Shown: one piece after another, positions 1-8,754 of the stretch
Numbering within the stretch: the first letter of the stretch is position 1
How the letters are laid out: every line of letters starts with the position of its first letter
Origin: Colwellia sp. C1TZA3
GTDB taxonomy: Bacteria > Pseudomonadota > Gammaproteobacteria > Enterobacterales > Alteromonadaceae
Length of the DNA: 36,608 nt
NCBI RefSeq assembly: GCF_007954265.1
Contig: NZ_VOLS01000043.1
Span: 1 to 36,608 of the forward strand
Direction of reading: 5' to 3'
Notes under the pieces: generated by a model
Seen by the model: the letters and a program-made list of their open reading frames with translations, nothing else
Database searches by the model: none
What the model was told of the DNA's origin: nothing
Position numbers and translations under genes: made by a program

Positions 1-182
<182 letters not shown>

Positions 183-322
183 TACAACACCCAAGTGGTT
201 TTAAGTTGTGTGATAGTTTGACATAGTAGTATGGCGTAGGAATATGCCATATCACGTACATAAGTGATGAATAAGAGAAAACAAAATGTATTTATATCGA
301 TAGAGCCAAGGCTTTATTGAAG

Positions 323-381
323 CGTCGATAAAACGTTCATCCATGAACATTATCGACGTTAGTGCATCCATGCACGTCAGC
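323..381. repeat. Paired TCCA-loop hairpin repeat, copy 1 (23S-5S spacer)
   Basis: Two small hairpins, TTCA-TCCA-TGAA (336-347) and TGCA-TCCA-TGCA (363-374), lie 15 bases apart. The first is enclosed by a perfect 8-bp outer stem, CGTCGATA (323-330) with TATCGACG (351-358). Similar pairs occur after 5S, at 718-754 and at 36033-36069. The loop TCCA recurs while the stems differ but still pair. Its role is unknown; a part in rRNA processing or a mobile repeat are both possible. Confidence 0.7.
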
Positions 382-401
382 TTTTTAGATTGTACCCTTT
401 T

Positions 402-519
402 TGTCTAGCGACAATAGCGACATGGCCCCACCTGATCCCATTCCGAACTCAGCAGTGAAACGTGTTAGCGCCGATGGTAGTGTGGGAGTTCCCATGTGAG
501 AGTAGGACATTGCTAGGCT
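402..519 (+). rRNA. rrf: 5S ribosomal RNA
   Basis: About 118 bases with the 5S core: CCCACCTGATCCCATTCCGAACTCAG, written here as the CCCACCTGA and CCGAACTCAG blocks, then GTGAAACG, AGCGCCGATGGTAGTGTGGG and GAGAGTAGG. The ends TGTCTAGCG and TGCTAGGCT pair to form the closing stem. It is the last gene of the rRNA operon, with a terminator about 60 bases downstream. Open frames on the minus strand across it are artefacts. Confidence 0.97.
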
Positions 520-520
520 T

Positions 521-581
521 CTATTTAGGTCGTTCCTTGCCATCCATGGCAGCTCGACATTAGTGCATCCATGCACGTCAG
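521..581. repeat. Paired TCCA-loop hairpin repeat, copy 2 (after 5S)
   Basis: Hairpins GCCA-TCCA-TGGC (539-550) and TGCA-TCCA-TGCA (564-575) are 13 bases apart. The segment ATTAGTGCATCCATGCACGTCAG here nearly repeats the one at 358-380 before 5S, so the 5S gene is flanked by direct repeats. The whole 61-base block is also copied in diverged form at 701-761. Confidence 0.7.
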
Positions 582-611
582 AAACCCGTAGCTAACGCTA
601 CGGGTTTTTTG
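582..611 (+). terminator. Intrinsic terminator of the rRNA operon
   Basis: A perfect 8-bp stem, CCCGTAGC (584-591) with GCTACGGG (596-603), has loop TAAC and is extended by A/T pairs. It ends in a run of six T. Its place about 60 bases after 5S fits the end of the rRNA transcript. Confidence 0.92.
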
Positions 612-700
612 CTTTCTGGCGTTTGAACATTGATTGTTGTCATGCCAAATACTTTATAGTTGCCTAAACCTCAGGCAATATCAGGTTAGTCTCAGGCTGC

Positions 701-761
701 TACCTAAGTCGTTCTTTGCCATCTATGGCAGTTTGAGATGAGTATATCCTTATATTTCAGG
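701..761. repeat. Paired TCCA-loop hairpin repeat, copy 3 (diverged)
   Basis: This aligns end to end with 521-581. The first hairpin has become GCCA-TCTA-TGGC (718-729). The second has become TATA-TCCT-TATA (743-754), so most bases changed but the stem still closes. The 13-base spacing is kept. Confidence 0.55.
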
Positions 762-796
762 GCTACTTTTCTTCTAAGTATTCAATATTTATGATT

Positions 797-1006
797 ATAC
801 CAATCCCAATGATTTTTTGATTATCTTATCTGGTTAAAACAATCGACTATGACGTTATTTACTTAATCATTATCGCTGCATGGATACAGTTTATTAGACA
901 ATGTAGGAGCCTATTGTCCTGAACAATAAATTATTAAAATAAATGCCCTACATTTGGTCATTTTCCCTGCGTATAAAGTAGACTACCTAATTAATGACAC
1001 CGGTAT
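797..1006. mobile_element. MITE-like element, about 210 bp (family C)
   Basis: It begins ATACCAATCCCAATGATT and ends ATTAATGACACCGGTAT. The ends are imperfect inverted repeats of the same ATACCa...tGGTAT type as the two other short families in this window. The interior shares short blocks with family A (GGTTAAAA near the left, TTTTCCCTGCG near the right) but is longer and not otherwise alike. It has no coding potential. It is probably a non-autonomous transposon relic. Confidence 0.5.
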
Positions 1007-1051
1007 AAATAGTTGGTTTTGAATATCTTATATCAAGATGTTTGTGCAGAA

Positions 1052-1117
1052 TAACTTGATTATTTAAGTACTAGTTTTTATTATATAGCTTGATTGTTTA
1101 AGTGCTATTTTTATATA
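1052..1117. repeat. Imperfect tandem duplication, about 33 bp x 2
   Basis: AACTTGATTATTTAAGTACTAG (1053 on) is followed by GCTTGATTGTTTAAGTGCTAT (1088 on), each continuing into a T-rich tail. It lies in the AT-rich region between two MITE-like elements. Confidence 0.45.
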
Positions 1118-1162
1118 AAAAAGCACATTAAAGTAGCTTCATAGCTCACATACCCTATGTAG

Positions 1163-1323
1163 TACCAAGTTGATTAATTATCTGCTCATTTTTAATGGTT
1201 AAAATAAATAATTACAGCGTTATAAAAGTTATGAGGTGAATAACTACTAACTAAACTTTATGCCTGATATTTATCCATTTTTCCTGATGAAAAAGGTGAT
1301 AAATTATTTAATCAAATTGGTAT
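1163..1323 (-). mobile_element. MITE-like element family B, copy 1 (inverted)
   Basis: The ends are TACCAAGTTGATTAATTA and the inverse TAATCAAATTGGTA. The element is the reverse complement of the one at 22450-22609. Shared interior blocks include the ATGAGGTGAATAACTACT region and the ATTTATCCATTTTTCCTGATGA region. It is about 160 bp with no coding capacity. It lies 57 bases upstream of the FAD oxidoreductase and may carry part of that gene's promoter. Confidence 0.75.
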
Positions 1324-1379
1324 AAATCACGTTCTTATACGTGGAAATCCCCCAATAAAAGTATTATATTGTCAACTTT

Positions 1380-2882
1380 ATGAATGAAATTTTAACTACA
1401 GAACAACCATTAATAAATTCAGGTACGAAGATCGGTATTCTTGGTGGTGGTGTTGCAGGTTCAACTATTGCTTTACGTTTTGCTGAACTAGGCATTGACA
1501 CCACGTTGATTGAAAAAGGAGATAGTTTAGTAAATGGCCCTCCTTTTTGTCATTTACATGCCGGTGGTAATTTATATCGAGAGATTTCTGAGCAACAATG
1601 TATAACGTTGTTAGAGCAGTCGATAGACACGGCAAAAGTTTTTCCACACAGCGTTAATTATCGCCCAACTGTCATTGCCTTACCGAAAACAGATCAAGGT
1701 GAAGTTGCTGACTTATTACCTCGCTTGATAAAACTACGTGAGCGTTACGCTGAACTCGTACAGCAAGATATTAGTAATAAGGTCTTAGGCGATCCTGAGC
1801 AATATTTCTTGTTATTTGATCGCAAAGCATTAGAGAACTTAGCGAAACGAGCATTGCCAACTCAAGTTAAAGCCAATGAAGATTGGTTAGTGGCTTTTGC
1901 TCAACAAGTTGATTTAGATAAATTAAAATTCCCTGTTCTGCTCGTGCAAGAATATGGTTGGTCTGCTTTTCGTATGGCTGCTATTACTACACTCGCAATT
2001 GAAAAACTGCTTTGTTGTCACCTAAAACTTAATAGTCAAGTCGTCAATGTTGAGCATCAAGTCAGCACTGAAAAGTGGCGTGTAACCTATAAAAACCAAC
2101 AGGATGATAGCCAACAACAGACTGATTTTGATTATGTTATCAACGCCTGTGGCTTCAAGAGTGGTGAGATTGATGACATGCTGCACGCTAAACGTGAACG
2201 AATGGTTGAATTTAAAGCTGCATACGTTGCTCATTGGTCAAAATGTCAAGGTTTATGGCCAGAAGTAGTTTTTTATGGTGAACGTGGTACACCCAACGGT
2301 ATGGCACAACTAACGCCTTATCCAGATGGTTATTTTCAATTACATGGTATGACACAAGACATTACTTTATTTGATAAAGGTTTAGTAGCGAGTGTTGAGC
2401 AGAGTGCGCAGCCAAAGTTGTCGGCGCGGTTTATTAAAAAAATTGAGCAGCAATGGCCAGAACAGGTAGTAAATGATAGAACCGTAGGCTCTATCGAGTA
2501 CCTTGCACAATATATAACTAATTTTTCGCAAGCAAGTGTCGCGGCTAAGCCTATGTTTGGCGCACAACAAATACCTGGCGATGATGCGACTTTACGCGCG
2601 GCAGATGTTTCTTTTCATGGTAAGCACTATGCCCGTACCGAAATAGTAAAAGCATCTTCGGCATTGACAGCCGCTGATGTTATCTTACAGAACTTACTTG
2701 ATGTTGGTTTAGTCAGTTCAGCACAAGTGGGCGAGCATTTATCTGACCATTATTTTCCTGTGACTTTACAATGTTCAGAAGCAGAAGTGACTAATAAAGC
2801 GATTAAGTATGCTCGCCAACGAGATTATCCAGCAGCGTTGGCGAAAAACTTTATGTTAGCTGATTTTATGTTTTCGGAGTAA
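1380..2882 (+). CDS. FAD-dependent oxidoreductase (DAO/MQO-like fold)
   Basis: A 500-residue soluble protein. The N-terminus has a dinucleotide-binding motif, G22-x-G24-x-x-G27, inside GILGGGVAGS, then E45 at the end of the second strand, the usual pattern for binding the ADP part of FAD. A later segment, YVINACGFKSGEI, resembles the second FAD-contact strand of D-amino-acid or malate:quinone oxidoreductases. No signal peptide or membrane segment is seen. The substrate cannot be told from sequence. There is no strong ribosome site, so the ATG at 1380 is chosen because it leaves a normal short lead before the Rossmann motif. The 3' end overlaps the convergent phosphatase gene by 27 bases. It is a single-gene unit with a MITE-like element just upstream. 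Confidence 0.8.
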   Translation: MNEILTTEQPLINSGTKIGILGGGVAGSTIALRFAELGIDTTLIEKGDSLVNGPPFCHLHAGGNLYREISEQQCITLLEQSIDTAKVFPHSVNYRPTVIALPKTDQGEVADLLPRLIKLRERYAELVQQDISNKVLGDPEQYFLLFDRKALENLAKRALPTQVKANEDWLVAFAQQVDLDKLKFPVLLVQEYGWSAFRMAAITTLAIEKLLCCHLKLNSQVVNVEHQVSTEKWRVTYKNQQDDSQQQTDFDYVINACGFKSGEIDDMLHAKRERMVEFKAAYVAHWSKCQGLWPEVVFYGERGTPNGMAQLTPYPDGYFQLHGMTQDITLFDKGLVASVEQSAQPKLSARFIKKIEQQWPEQVVNDRTVGSIEYLAQYITNFSQASVAAKPMFGAQQIPGDDATLRAADVSFHGKHYARTEIVKASSALTAADVILQNLLDVGLVSSAQVGEHLSDHYFPVTLQCSEAEVTNKAIKYARQRDYPAALAKNFMLADFMFSE

Positions 2883-3560
2883 GGGTAACAACTCAGCGAA
2901 GTTTTCTAAGCACCAGTCAGGCTGGTAAACTCTAATATCTTCGCCATAGTTATACCCATAAGTTAAGCCAATACTTTGCATATGTGCTGCTTTAGCTGCC
3001 AATATATCGTTTTTAGAGTCACCTATCATAATACATTGGCTTGCTGAGACGTTTAAGGTTTCACAGGCATGTATAAGTGGTAAAGGATGAGGTTTGCGTT
3101 CTGCTAAACTGTCGCCACCAAGCAGTAACTCAAATAAACTGTTAAGCCCAAAGCCTGTAATAATAGGTTCGATAAACTCTGCAGGTTTATTGGTGATAAT
3201 GGCTAACCGATAGCCTTGTTTTTTTAAGGCTAACAAGGTTGCTTTTACGTCATTATATAATGTGGATTCAAGGCATAAACACTGTTGGTAATAATTTAAA
3301 AAAATTGCCAAAGCTTTGCTTTTTCTTGCTTCACTTAAATCTTCATCCAAAGTAGTATTGTTATTCAAAGAATGCTGCAAAGCTCTTTCAACTAAGGTTT
3401 TCGCACCATTACCTACCCAATCACGAATAATTTCTTGGGGAAATGTTGTTAAGTCTAGTGCTAACAGCATTTTGTTTATCGCCGTAGCTAGATCGGGAGC
3501 ACTATCAACTAAAGTACCATCAAGATCGAATAACAGTACGGTTTTATTTTCTGGGCTCAT
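2856..3560 (-). CDS. gph: Phosphoglycolate phosphatase, HAD family
   Basis: A 234-residue HAD-superfamily hydrolase expected to dephosphorylate 2-phosphoglycolate, a by-product of DNA 3'-end repair, in the cytosol. All four HAD motifs are visible: D12-x-D14 in FDLDGTLVD, the Thr in ITNKP, the Lys in ERKPHPLP and the acidic pair in IGDSKND. The length and the helical cap between motifs I and II fit the Gph subfamily. AGGAAAGG lies just upstream of the ATG. In many relatives gph sits with rpe and trpS; here it is alone and convergent with the FAD oxidoreductase, overlapping its end. A related phosphatase of the same family (for example pyrophosphatase-type) cannot be excluded. Confidence 0.85.
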   Translation of the reverse strand: MSPENKTVLLFDLDGTLVDSAPDLATAINKMLLALDLTTFPQEIIRDWVGNGAKTLVERALQHSLNNNTTLDEDLSEARKSKALAIFLNYYQQCLCLESTLYNDVKATLLALKKQGYRLAIITNKPAEFIEPIITGFGLNSLFELLLGGDSLAERKPHPLPLIHACETLNVSASQCIMIGDSKNDILAAKAAHMQSIGLTYGYNYGEDIRVYQPDWCLENFAELLPLLRKHKIS

Positions 3561-3748
3561 CTGAACCTTTCCTGTAATAAAGCTATTTATTGCGCTAATG
3601 TATCACTTTCGTCAGAAAAAATGTGTTTATTTACTGTGATTTTATCTGCTTATTTATGCGAGTTATCTTCATTCATTTATCTGGTGTATCAATGTACTTT
3701 TTGCTTTAGCTCAGTGCTTAACCATAGCGACTTAAGCGCAAAGTAGTG

Positions 3749-3906
3749 TCACGTGAGATTAGGCACTTTAAATAACAAAAAATCATTATAGGTACGGCCA
3801 TTTTTAAGTTCTGGTACTACCTGTGCGAGTTAAAGTTCTCTAAGGTGGTATTGCGTTAAATCTGCAATCAGCATTTCTTTAAATAAACTGAACTTATGTT
3901 CGCGGG
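3749..3906 (-). pseudogene. Possible remnant of a coding region (unknown protein)
   Basis: Reading the minus strand from about 3906, one frame gives protein-like sequence: REHKFSLFKEMLIADL, then TQYHLREL, an in-frame TAA, then LAQVVPELKNGRTYNDF and LLFKVPNLT before TGA at 3749. The amphipathic look on both sides of the stop suggests a decayed C-terminal fragment, cut at its 5' side by a tandem repeat. The family is not recognised. No start codon or ribosome site is seen. Confidence 0.35.
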
Positions 3907-3910
3907 TATA

Positions 3911-3950
3911 TGGTTAATTATGGTTAATTATGGTTAATTATGGTTAATTA
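3911..3950. repeat. Tandem repeat TGGTTAATTA x 4
   Basis: Four perfect copies of a 10-base unit, preceded by a TATA stretch. The repeat lies about 36 bases beyond the stop of the minus-strand gene at 3987 and at the edge of the possible gene remnant. A 10-base period can change copy number by slippage. Confidence 0.9.
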
Positions 3951-3986
3951 GGGAGATAATTAGTTCAACGGTCGCAAAGCTATACT

Positions 3987-4364
3987 TTAACCAAACTCAA
4001 GAATATCTATCACCCTCCTTGCTTCAGCTATAGTGCAATCGGTTCGTTGCACAAGTTCAGAAACTGTTATTCCAGGCTTTTTTTCAGCAATAATTAACAA
4101 CATGTCAAAGCCTAAGTTTTTACGTTGCTTTAACAGATGTGTTGCTAGCCATTGCCAACTTGTTTCTTCACTTTGCTCTATTTGGCTAATGGTTTGTTCT
4201 AGTTGTTGAAAAGTTGCTTTTAATTGCCAGTTTCGTGAGCGACCAATACGGTTAAGCTCACAACCCTGTTCACGGATCAGGATTTTAAGTGCGTAGGCTT
4301 TTAATACTCGACGTAAAAAAGAGGGTAAAGCAATATAATGGATATGATTTTTTGGAGTTTTCAT
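3987..4364 (-). CDS. Small conserved protein, RRF_GI-like (so-called ribosome recycling factor family)
   Basis: 125 residues. The central IGRSRNWQL motif and the C-terminal segment GITVSELVQRTDCTIAEARR match what I recall of a small gammaproteobacterial family labelled ribosome recycling factor (RRF_GI). It does not look like the canonical 185-residue Frr, so the name should not be read as a proven function. The C-terminal 45 residues look like a winged-helix or helix-turn-helix, and the N-terminal half is strongly basic, so nucleic-acid binding is a fair inference. The start is the first ATG; no clear ribosome site. It lies 56 bases after the next minus-strand gene and may be cotranscribed with it. 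Confidence 0.65.
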   Translation of the reverse strand: MKTPKNHIHYIALPSFLRRVLKAYALKILIREQGCELNRIGRSRNWQLKATFQQLEQTISQIEQSEETSWQWLATHLLKQRKNLGFDMLLIIAEKKPGITVSELVQRTDCTIAEARRVIDILEFG

Positions 4365-4420
4365 CAGAAATTAGTTGTAACAACTAGCATTGCTGAAGGT
4401 TGTTTGCTGCAAAGAACAGC

Positions 4421-5185
4421 TCACCATTTTTTCTTAGGTTGAAATAGTAAATCTAAATCATCTTCTTCTCTTTTAATTTTTTTAGCAGCATCTTTAGCAT
4501 TAGTATTGTTTAACGAAGACGTAATATCGTCTAGTACGCTTTGTATTTCTTCACGTTTGCTAAGACAGTATTTAGTTTGAATAGGGTGCTCTGATATCGT
4601 TTGTAGTGCTTTTTCTAAATATTGTCTTGCTGACCCCAGCATTTCTTTTTGATAGGCTATTACGCCACGTTTTTGTAAGGTTTCTACACCAATTTTAAGT
4701 TGCATAGCGGATAATTTATGATCTTCCTGAGCGAAGGTTTGTGCATCTAAATTACCTTTTGACTGTTCTGACTTTAATATCACTCTCAGCTTTTTTATGC
4801 ATTGCAAAGCGGCAACCAATTGTTGTTCATTGTCAGGCAAAGTAAAGTTTTGCTCATTCTCTTCATAGCTAGTGTTAGACTCGCTAGTACTAATACGCTC
4901 TTCCATATCTCTTACACGTTTATTTAACGGCTTATCTTCCGGTAATATTTTCGCCATAGATTTTGCGGCATTTAAACTGCGATTATTGAGTATTAAGACT
5001 AAATGTGGGTTATTTGGCAGGTTAGCAATACTTAAGATTAATTCTTCTGTTTCATCGATTATAGCTCTTTGTTTTGCTGCTTTAGCTCGCTTTTCTCGTT
5101 GCATTTTTTCTTTATGCTGCTGCATTGCAGTCAGTACTATGACAATGATAATTAAAGCGATGATTAAAGCGATGATAATGCCCAT
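4421..5185 (-). CDS. Single-pass membrane protein with coiled-coil domain, unknown function
   Basis: About 254 residues. Residues 2-20 are an almost pure I/A/L/V helix, followed by a strongly basic stretch (QQHKEKMQREKRAKAAKQR). This predicts an N-terminal anchor with the rest in the cytosol. The body is helical and charged, with likely coiled coil, and the tail is rich in K, D and E (KKIKREEDDLDLLFQPKKKW). No enzyme motif is seen. The start is taken at ATG 5185; a TTG two codons upstream (5191) is an alternative. It precedes the RRF_GI-like gene on the same strand. The family is not recognised. Confidence 0.7.
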   Translation of the reverse strand: MGIIIALIIALIIIVIVLTAMQQHKEKMQREKRAKAAKQRAIIDETEELILSIANLPNNPHLVLILNNRSLNAAKSMAKILPEDKPLNKRVRDMEERISTSESNTSYEENEQNFTLPDNEQQLVAALQCIKKLRVILKSEQSKGNLDAQTFAQEDHKLSAMQLKIGVETLQKRGVIAYQKEMLGSARQYLEKALQTISEHPIQTKYCLSKREEIQSVLDDITSSLNNTNAKDAAKKIKREEDDLDLLFQPKKKW

Positions 5186-5451
5186 GTTCAATTCTCTATT
5201 ATGAAAAATATAAATTATTAATACGCCAGTCTACAAAAATTGTTCGATGAAGCAAAGGATAAAGCAGCTTCTTTTAAGTATTTGGCCGCATTAGCTTGTT
5301 TGTTACATTTTAATCGCTTGATTCTATCAACTGATTAGCGGTTTAATTTGTTATTGAATGGGTCATTAGAAATTTATTTGCACGTAATGTAAAAAATAAT
5401 ATGGTATAAATGTCTATTTAAGTATATATTTTTCATCTAAGAAAACTCTGA

Positions 5452-6435
<984 letters not shown>

Positions 6436-6464
6436 ATTTTAATGAGACCGTTAAAAGTTTTTAT

Positions 6465-6494
6465 AAAAAACCGTATTAGTTAATACGGTTTTTT
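6465..6494. terminator. Bidirectional intrinsic terminator between cysB and sdaA
   Basis: CCGTATTA (6471-6478) and TAATACGG (6481-6488) form a stem, with six A before it and six T after it, so both strands end in a T run. It sits 30 bases after the cysB stop and 45 bases beyond the convergent sdaA stop. Confidence 0.85.
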
Positions 6495-6538
6495 ATTGTT
6501 AACTTAGTCAACTTATAGTTTTTTATAAAAGTTCACCA

Positions 6539-7915
6539 TTAACATTCGGTAATATTAACCGCTAAGCCGCCACGTGAGGTTTCTTTATATTTGGTTTTCA
6601 TATCATTACCTGTATCCCACATGGTTTTGATCACTTTATCTAATGATACCTTTTGCTTGCCTGTACCTCGAAGTGCCAAACGAGAAGCGTTGATTGCCTT
6701 CACTGAGCCCATGGCATTGCGTTCGATACAAGGAACTTGTACTAGGCCACCTACTGGATCACACGTCAGTCCTAAGTTATGTTCCATGCCTATTTCTGCG
6801 GCATTTTCTACTTGCTCTGGTGAGCCACCCATAATTTCTGTTAATGCGCCTGCTGCCATTGAACATGCAACGCCTACTTCTGCTTGGCATCCGCCTTCTG
6901 CGCCAGAAATAGTGGCATTGGTTTTATATAAAATGCCGATAGCTGCCGCTGTTAGTAAATAACGAATGCAGTCTTGGTCATTTACGGGCTTAATAAATTT
7001 ATCGTAGTAAGATAATACGGCAGGAAGAATACCTGCAGCACCATTTGTTGGCGCTGTTACCACGCGACTACCGGCAGCATTTTCTTCATTTACCGCTAAG
7101 GCAAACAAATTAACCCAATCCATTGCTGACAGTGGGTCGGCGTTTTTTTCAACGCATAGCGCTCTATGTAAAGCGGGCGCTCTTCGGGTGACTTTTAAAC
7201 CACCAGGTAATATACCTTCGGTGACTATGCCACGTGCAATACTCGCTTTCATGGCATCCCATATTTCTATTAGACCCGAGCGGATACTTGACTCATCTTG
7301 TAAACATTTCTCATTATCCATCATAATGGTACTAATGCTTAAGCCTTTTTCGTTAGCTATTTCTAACAGCTTATCGGCACTAGAAAAACGGTGAGGGCGG
7401 TCAATATTGGCATGAGTTGATAAGGCTTTGTCTTTTTCTTTTTCAAAGTCGCAATCTTGAACAATAAAGCCTCCACCAATAGAGTAATAGGTTTCTTCGA
7501 AGATGACAGTGTCACTACTATACGCAAAAAATGTCATGGCATTAGCATGTGCTGACAGGGTTTTTCTGCGGTGATAGATAATGGCATTCGCTTTAGGGAA
7601 AGCGACTAGATGCTGCATATTAAGGTTTATTTTTTCACTTGCTACCACCTCAGCCAAAATAGACGCTATAGAATCAACTGGGATAGTTTTTGGGCTCTGC
7701 CCAGTTAATCCTAGAATGACGGCTTTACCGGTGCCATGGCCAATACCCGTTTGACCTAATGAGCCAAACAGTTCACATTTTATGCGATCTGTGTTGGCTA
7801 ATTTATTATCTGCTATAAGATTTTCAACAAACAACTTTGCCGCTTTCATTGGGCCAACGGTGTGAGAACTGGATGGACCAATTCCGATTGAAAACATATC
7901 AAATACACTAATCAT
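6539..7915 (-). CDS. sdaA: L-serine ammonia-lyase, iron-sulfur dependent, single chain
   Basis: 458 residues, similar in length to E. coli SdaA/SdaB. It converts L-serine to pyruvate and ammonia using a [4Fe-4S] cluster. The N-terminus MISVFDMFSIGIGPSSSHTVG is the family hallmark (beta domain). The catalytic alpha domain has GAEGGCQAEVGVACSMAA and LTCDPVGGLVQVPCIERN, which supply the conserved cysteines. AGGTTT precedes the ATG. It is the last gene of the minus-strand pabB-nudL-sdaA cluster, the order also found in E. coli. A 183-base gap with a nested palindrome lies upstream, so it may have its own promoter or control site. Confidence 0.95.
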   Translation of the reverse strand: MISVFDMFSIGIGPSSSHTVGPMKAAKLFVENLIADNKLANTDRIKCELFGSLGQTGIGHGTGKAVILGLTGQSPKTIPVDSIASILAEVVASEKINLNMQHLVAFPKANAIIYHRRKTLSAHANAMTFFAYSSDTVIFEETYYSIGGGFIVQDCDFEKEKDKALSTHANIDRPHRFSSADKLLEIANEKGLSISTIMMDNEKCLQDESSIRSGLIEIWDAMKASIARGIVTEGILPGGLKVTRRAPALHRALCVEKNADPLSAMDWVNLFALAVNEENAAGSRVVTAPTNGAAGILPAVLSYYDKFIKPVNDQDCIRYLLTAAAIGILYKTNATISGAEGGCQAEVGVACSMAAGALTEIMGGSPEQVENAAEIGMEHNLGLTCDPVGGLVQVPCIERNAMGSVKAINASRLALRGTGKQKVSLDKVIKTMWDTGNDMKTKYKETSRGGLAVNITEC

Positions 7916-7958
7916 AATAAAACCTGGATAAATACTGTTATATATAGGTGGAAATAAA

Positions 7959-8007
7959 ATTTTGTTCGGTTATTGTAGCTGAAAGCTTTCAGCATGCAAA
8001 ACAAAAT
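7959..8007. promoter_or_regulatory. Nested inverted repeat upstream of sdaA
   Basis: A perfect 16-base palindrome, GCTGAAAGCTTTCAGC (7978-7993), sits inside an 8-bp outer inverted repeat, ATTTTGTT (7959-7966) and AACAAAAT (8000-8007). It lies 44-92 bases upstream of the sdaA start. It could be an operator for a dimeric regulator or an RNA structure in the leader. The regulator is unknown. Confidence 0.5.
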
Positions 8008-8098
8008 ATCGCTTCAATGCCTATAACTATAGCTAATATTTTTGATGGGTTGGCTAAAGAACTTTAATTAATCTAAGCCTCACTTAATGAGCATTACT

Positions 8099-8677
8099 CT
8101 AATTACTTTGGTTAAGTAAAATGCTCAAGTCATGCAACATGGCGGCGGTTGCGCCCCAAATATTATAGTGCTGATAAGGCATATAGTGCACATTATGCTG
8201 TTTACCATTATGATAAACCGGTACTTGAATATGATACTGTCGTTGCAAGAAGTGCGATAATGGTACATGAAACACTTCTGAAACTTCATTTAAGTCAATT
8301 TGATAGCCGCTGTTATTTGATACGATGGCGACAATGGGGGTCACCTCATAGCCTGAAATAGTTTGATAAGGCTTAAGTTGCCCAAGGACATCAATACAGC
8401 CAGATTGTAGGCCTATCTCTTCTAGTGTCTCACGCAGTGCCGTTGCGGTCATATCATCATCATAGTGCTCTACTTTACCTCCGGGGAAACTTATTTGTCC
8501 TGGGTGATGAGTGAGATGACTTGCACGTTTGGTTAACAGCACTTCAAGGCGGTCTTGATGGCTGACAATGGGAATCAACACCGCAGCACTTTTAAGCCTA
8601 TGTGGGTAGCGAAATTTATGTGCTGAAGCGGGTAATGCTTGCATTTGAAAGCGCTGTATAAATTCTTCTCTAGTCAT
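8099..8677 (-). CDS. nudL: CoA pyrophosphatase, Nudix family (NudL-like)
   Basis: About 192 residues. It carries the CoA-Nudix signature LLTKRASHLTHHPGQISFPGG followed by the Nudix helix with ALRETLEEIG. The first acidic residue of the standard Nudix box is replaced in the manner typical of NudL (GGKVEHYDDD). The enzyme is expected to cleave coenzyme A and derivatives to 4'-phosphopantetheine and 3',5'-ADP, with Mg2+ or Mn2+. The start is set at ATG 8677, with AAGG five bases upstream; a GTG at 8683 overlaps that ribosome site. It lies between pabB and sdaA as in E. coli. Confidence 0.9.
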   Translation of the reverse strand: MTREEFIQRFQMQALPASAHKFRYPHRLKSAAVLIPIVSHQDRLEVLLTKRASHLTHHPGQISFPGGKVEHYDDDMTATALRETLEEIGLQSGCIDVLGQLKPYQTISGYEVTPIVAIVSNNSGYQIDLNEVSEVFHVPLSHFLQRQYHIQVPVYHNGKQHNVHYMPYQHYNIWGATAAMLHDLSILLNQSN

Positions 8678-8695
8678 ATACACCTTAACGTTACT

Positions 8696-8747
8696 TTAAA
8701 AATGCAAAGTTTTCTGGGGCTATTGGGCTTTAGGGGGACTTTGCATT
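8696..8747 (-). terminator. Hairpin with T run between pabB and nudL
   Basis: AATGCAAAGT (8701-8710) and ACTTTGCATT (8738-8747) are a perfect 10-bp inverted repeat with a 27-base loop. Read on the minus strand it is followed directly by a T run. It lies just after the pabB stop, so it may partly end pabB transcripts or set mRNA stability before nudL. The loop is long for a strong terminator. Confidence 0.5.
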
Positions 8748-8754
8748 CGATTGT

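Noticed and set aside
385-576. Minus-strand open frame across 5S rRNA
   Set aside because: It overlaps a certain RNA gene and the hairpin repeats; no protein features.
3316-3564. Plus-strand open frame opposite gph
   Set aside because: Antisense to a gene with all HAD motifs; no ribosome site or family.
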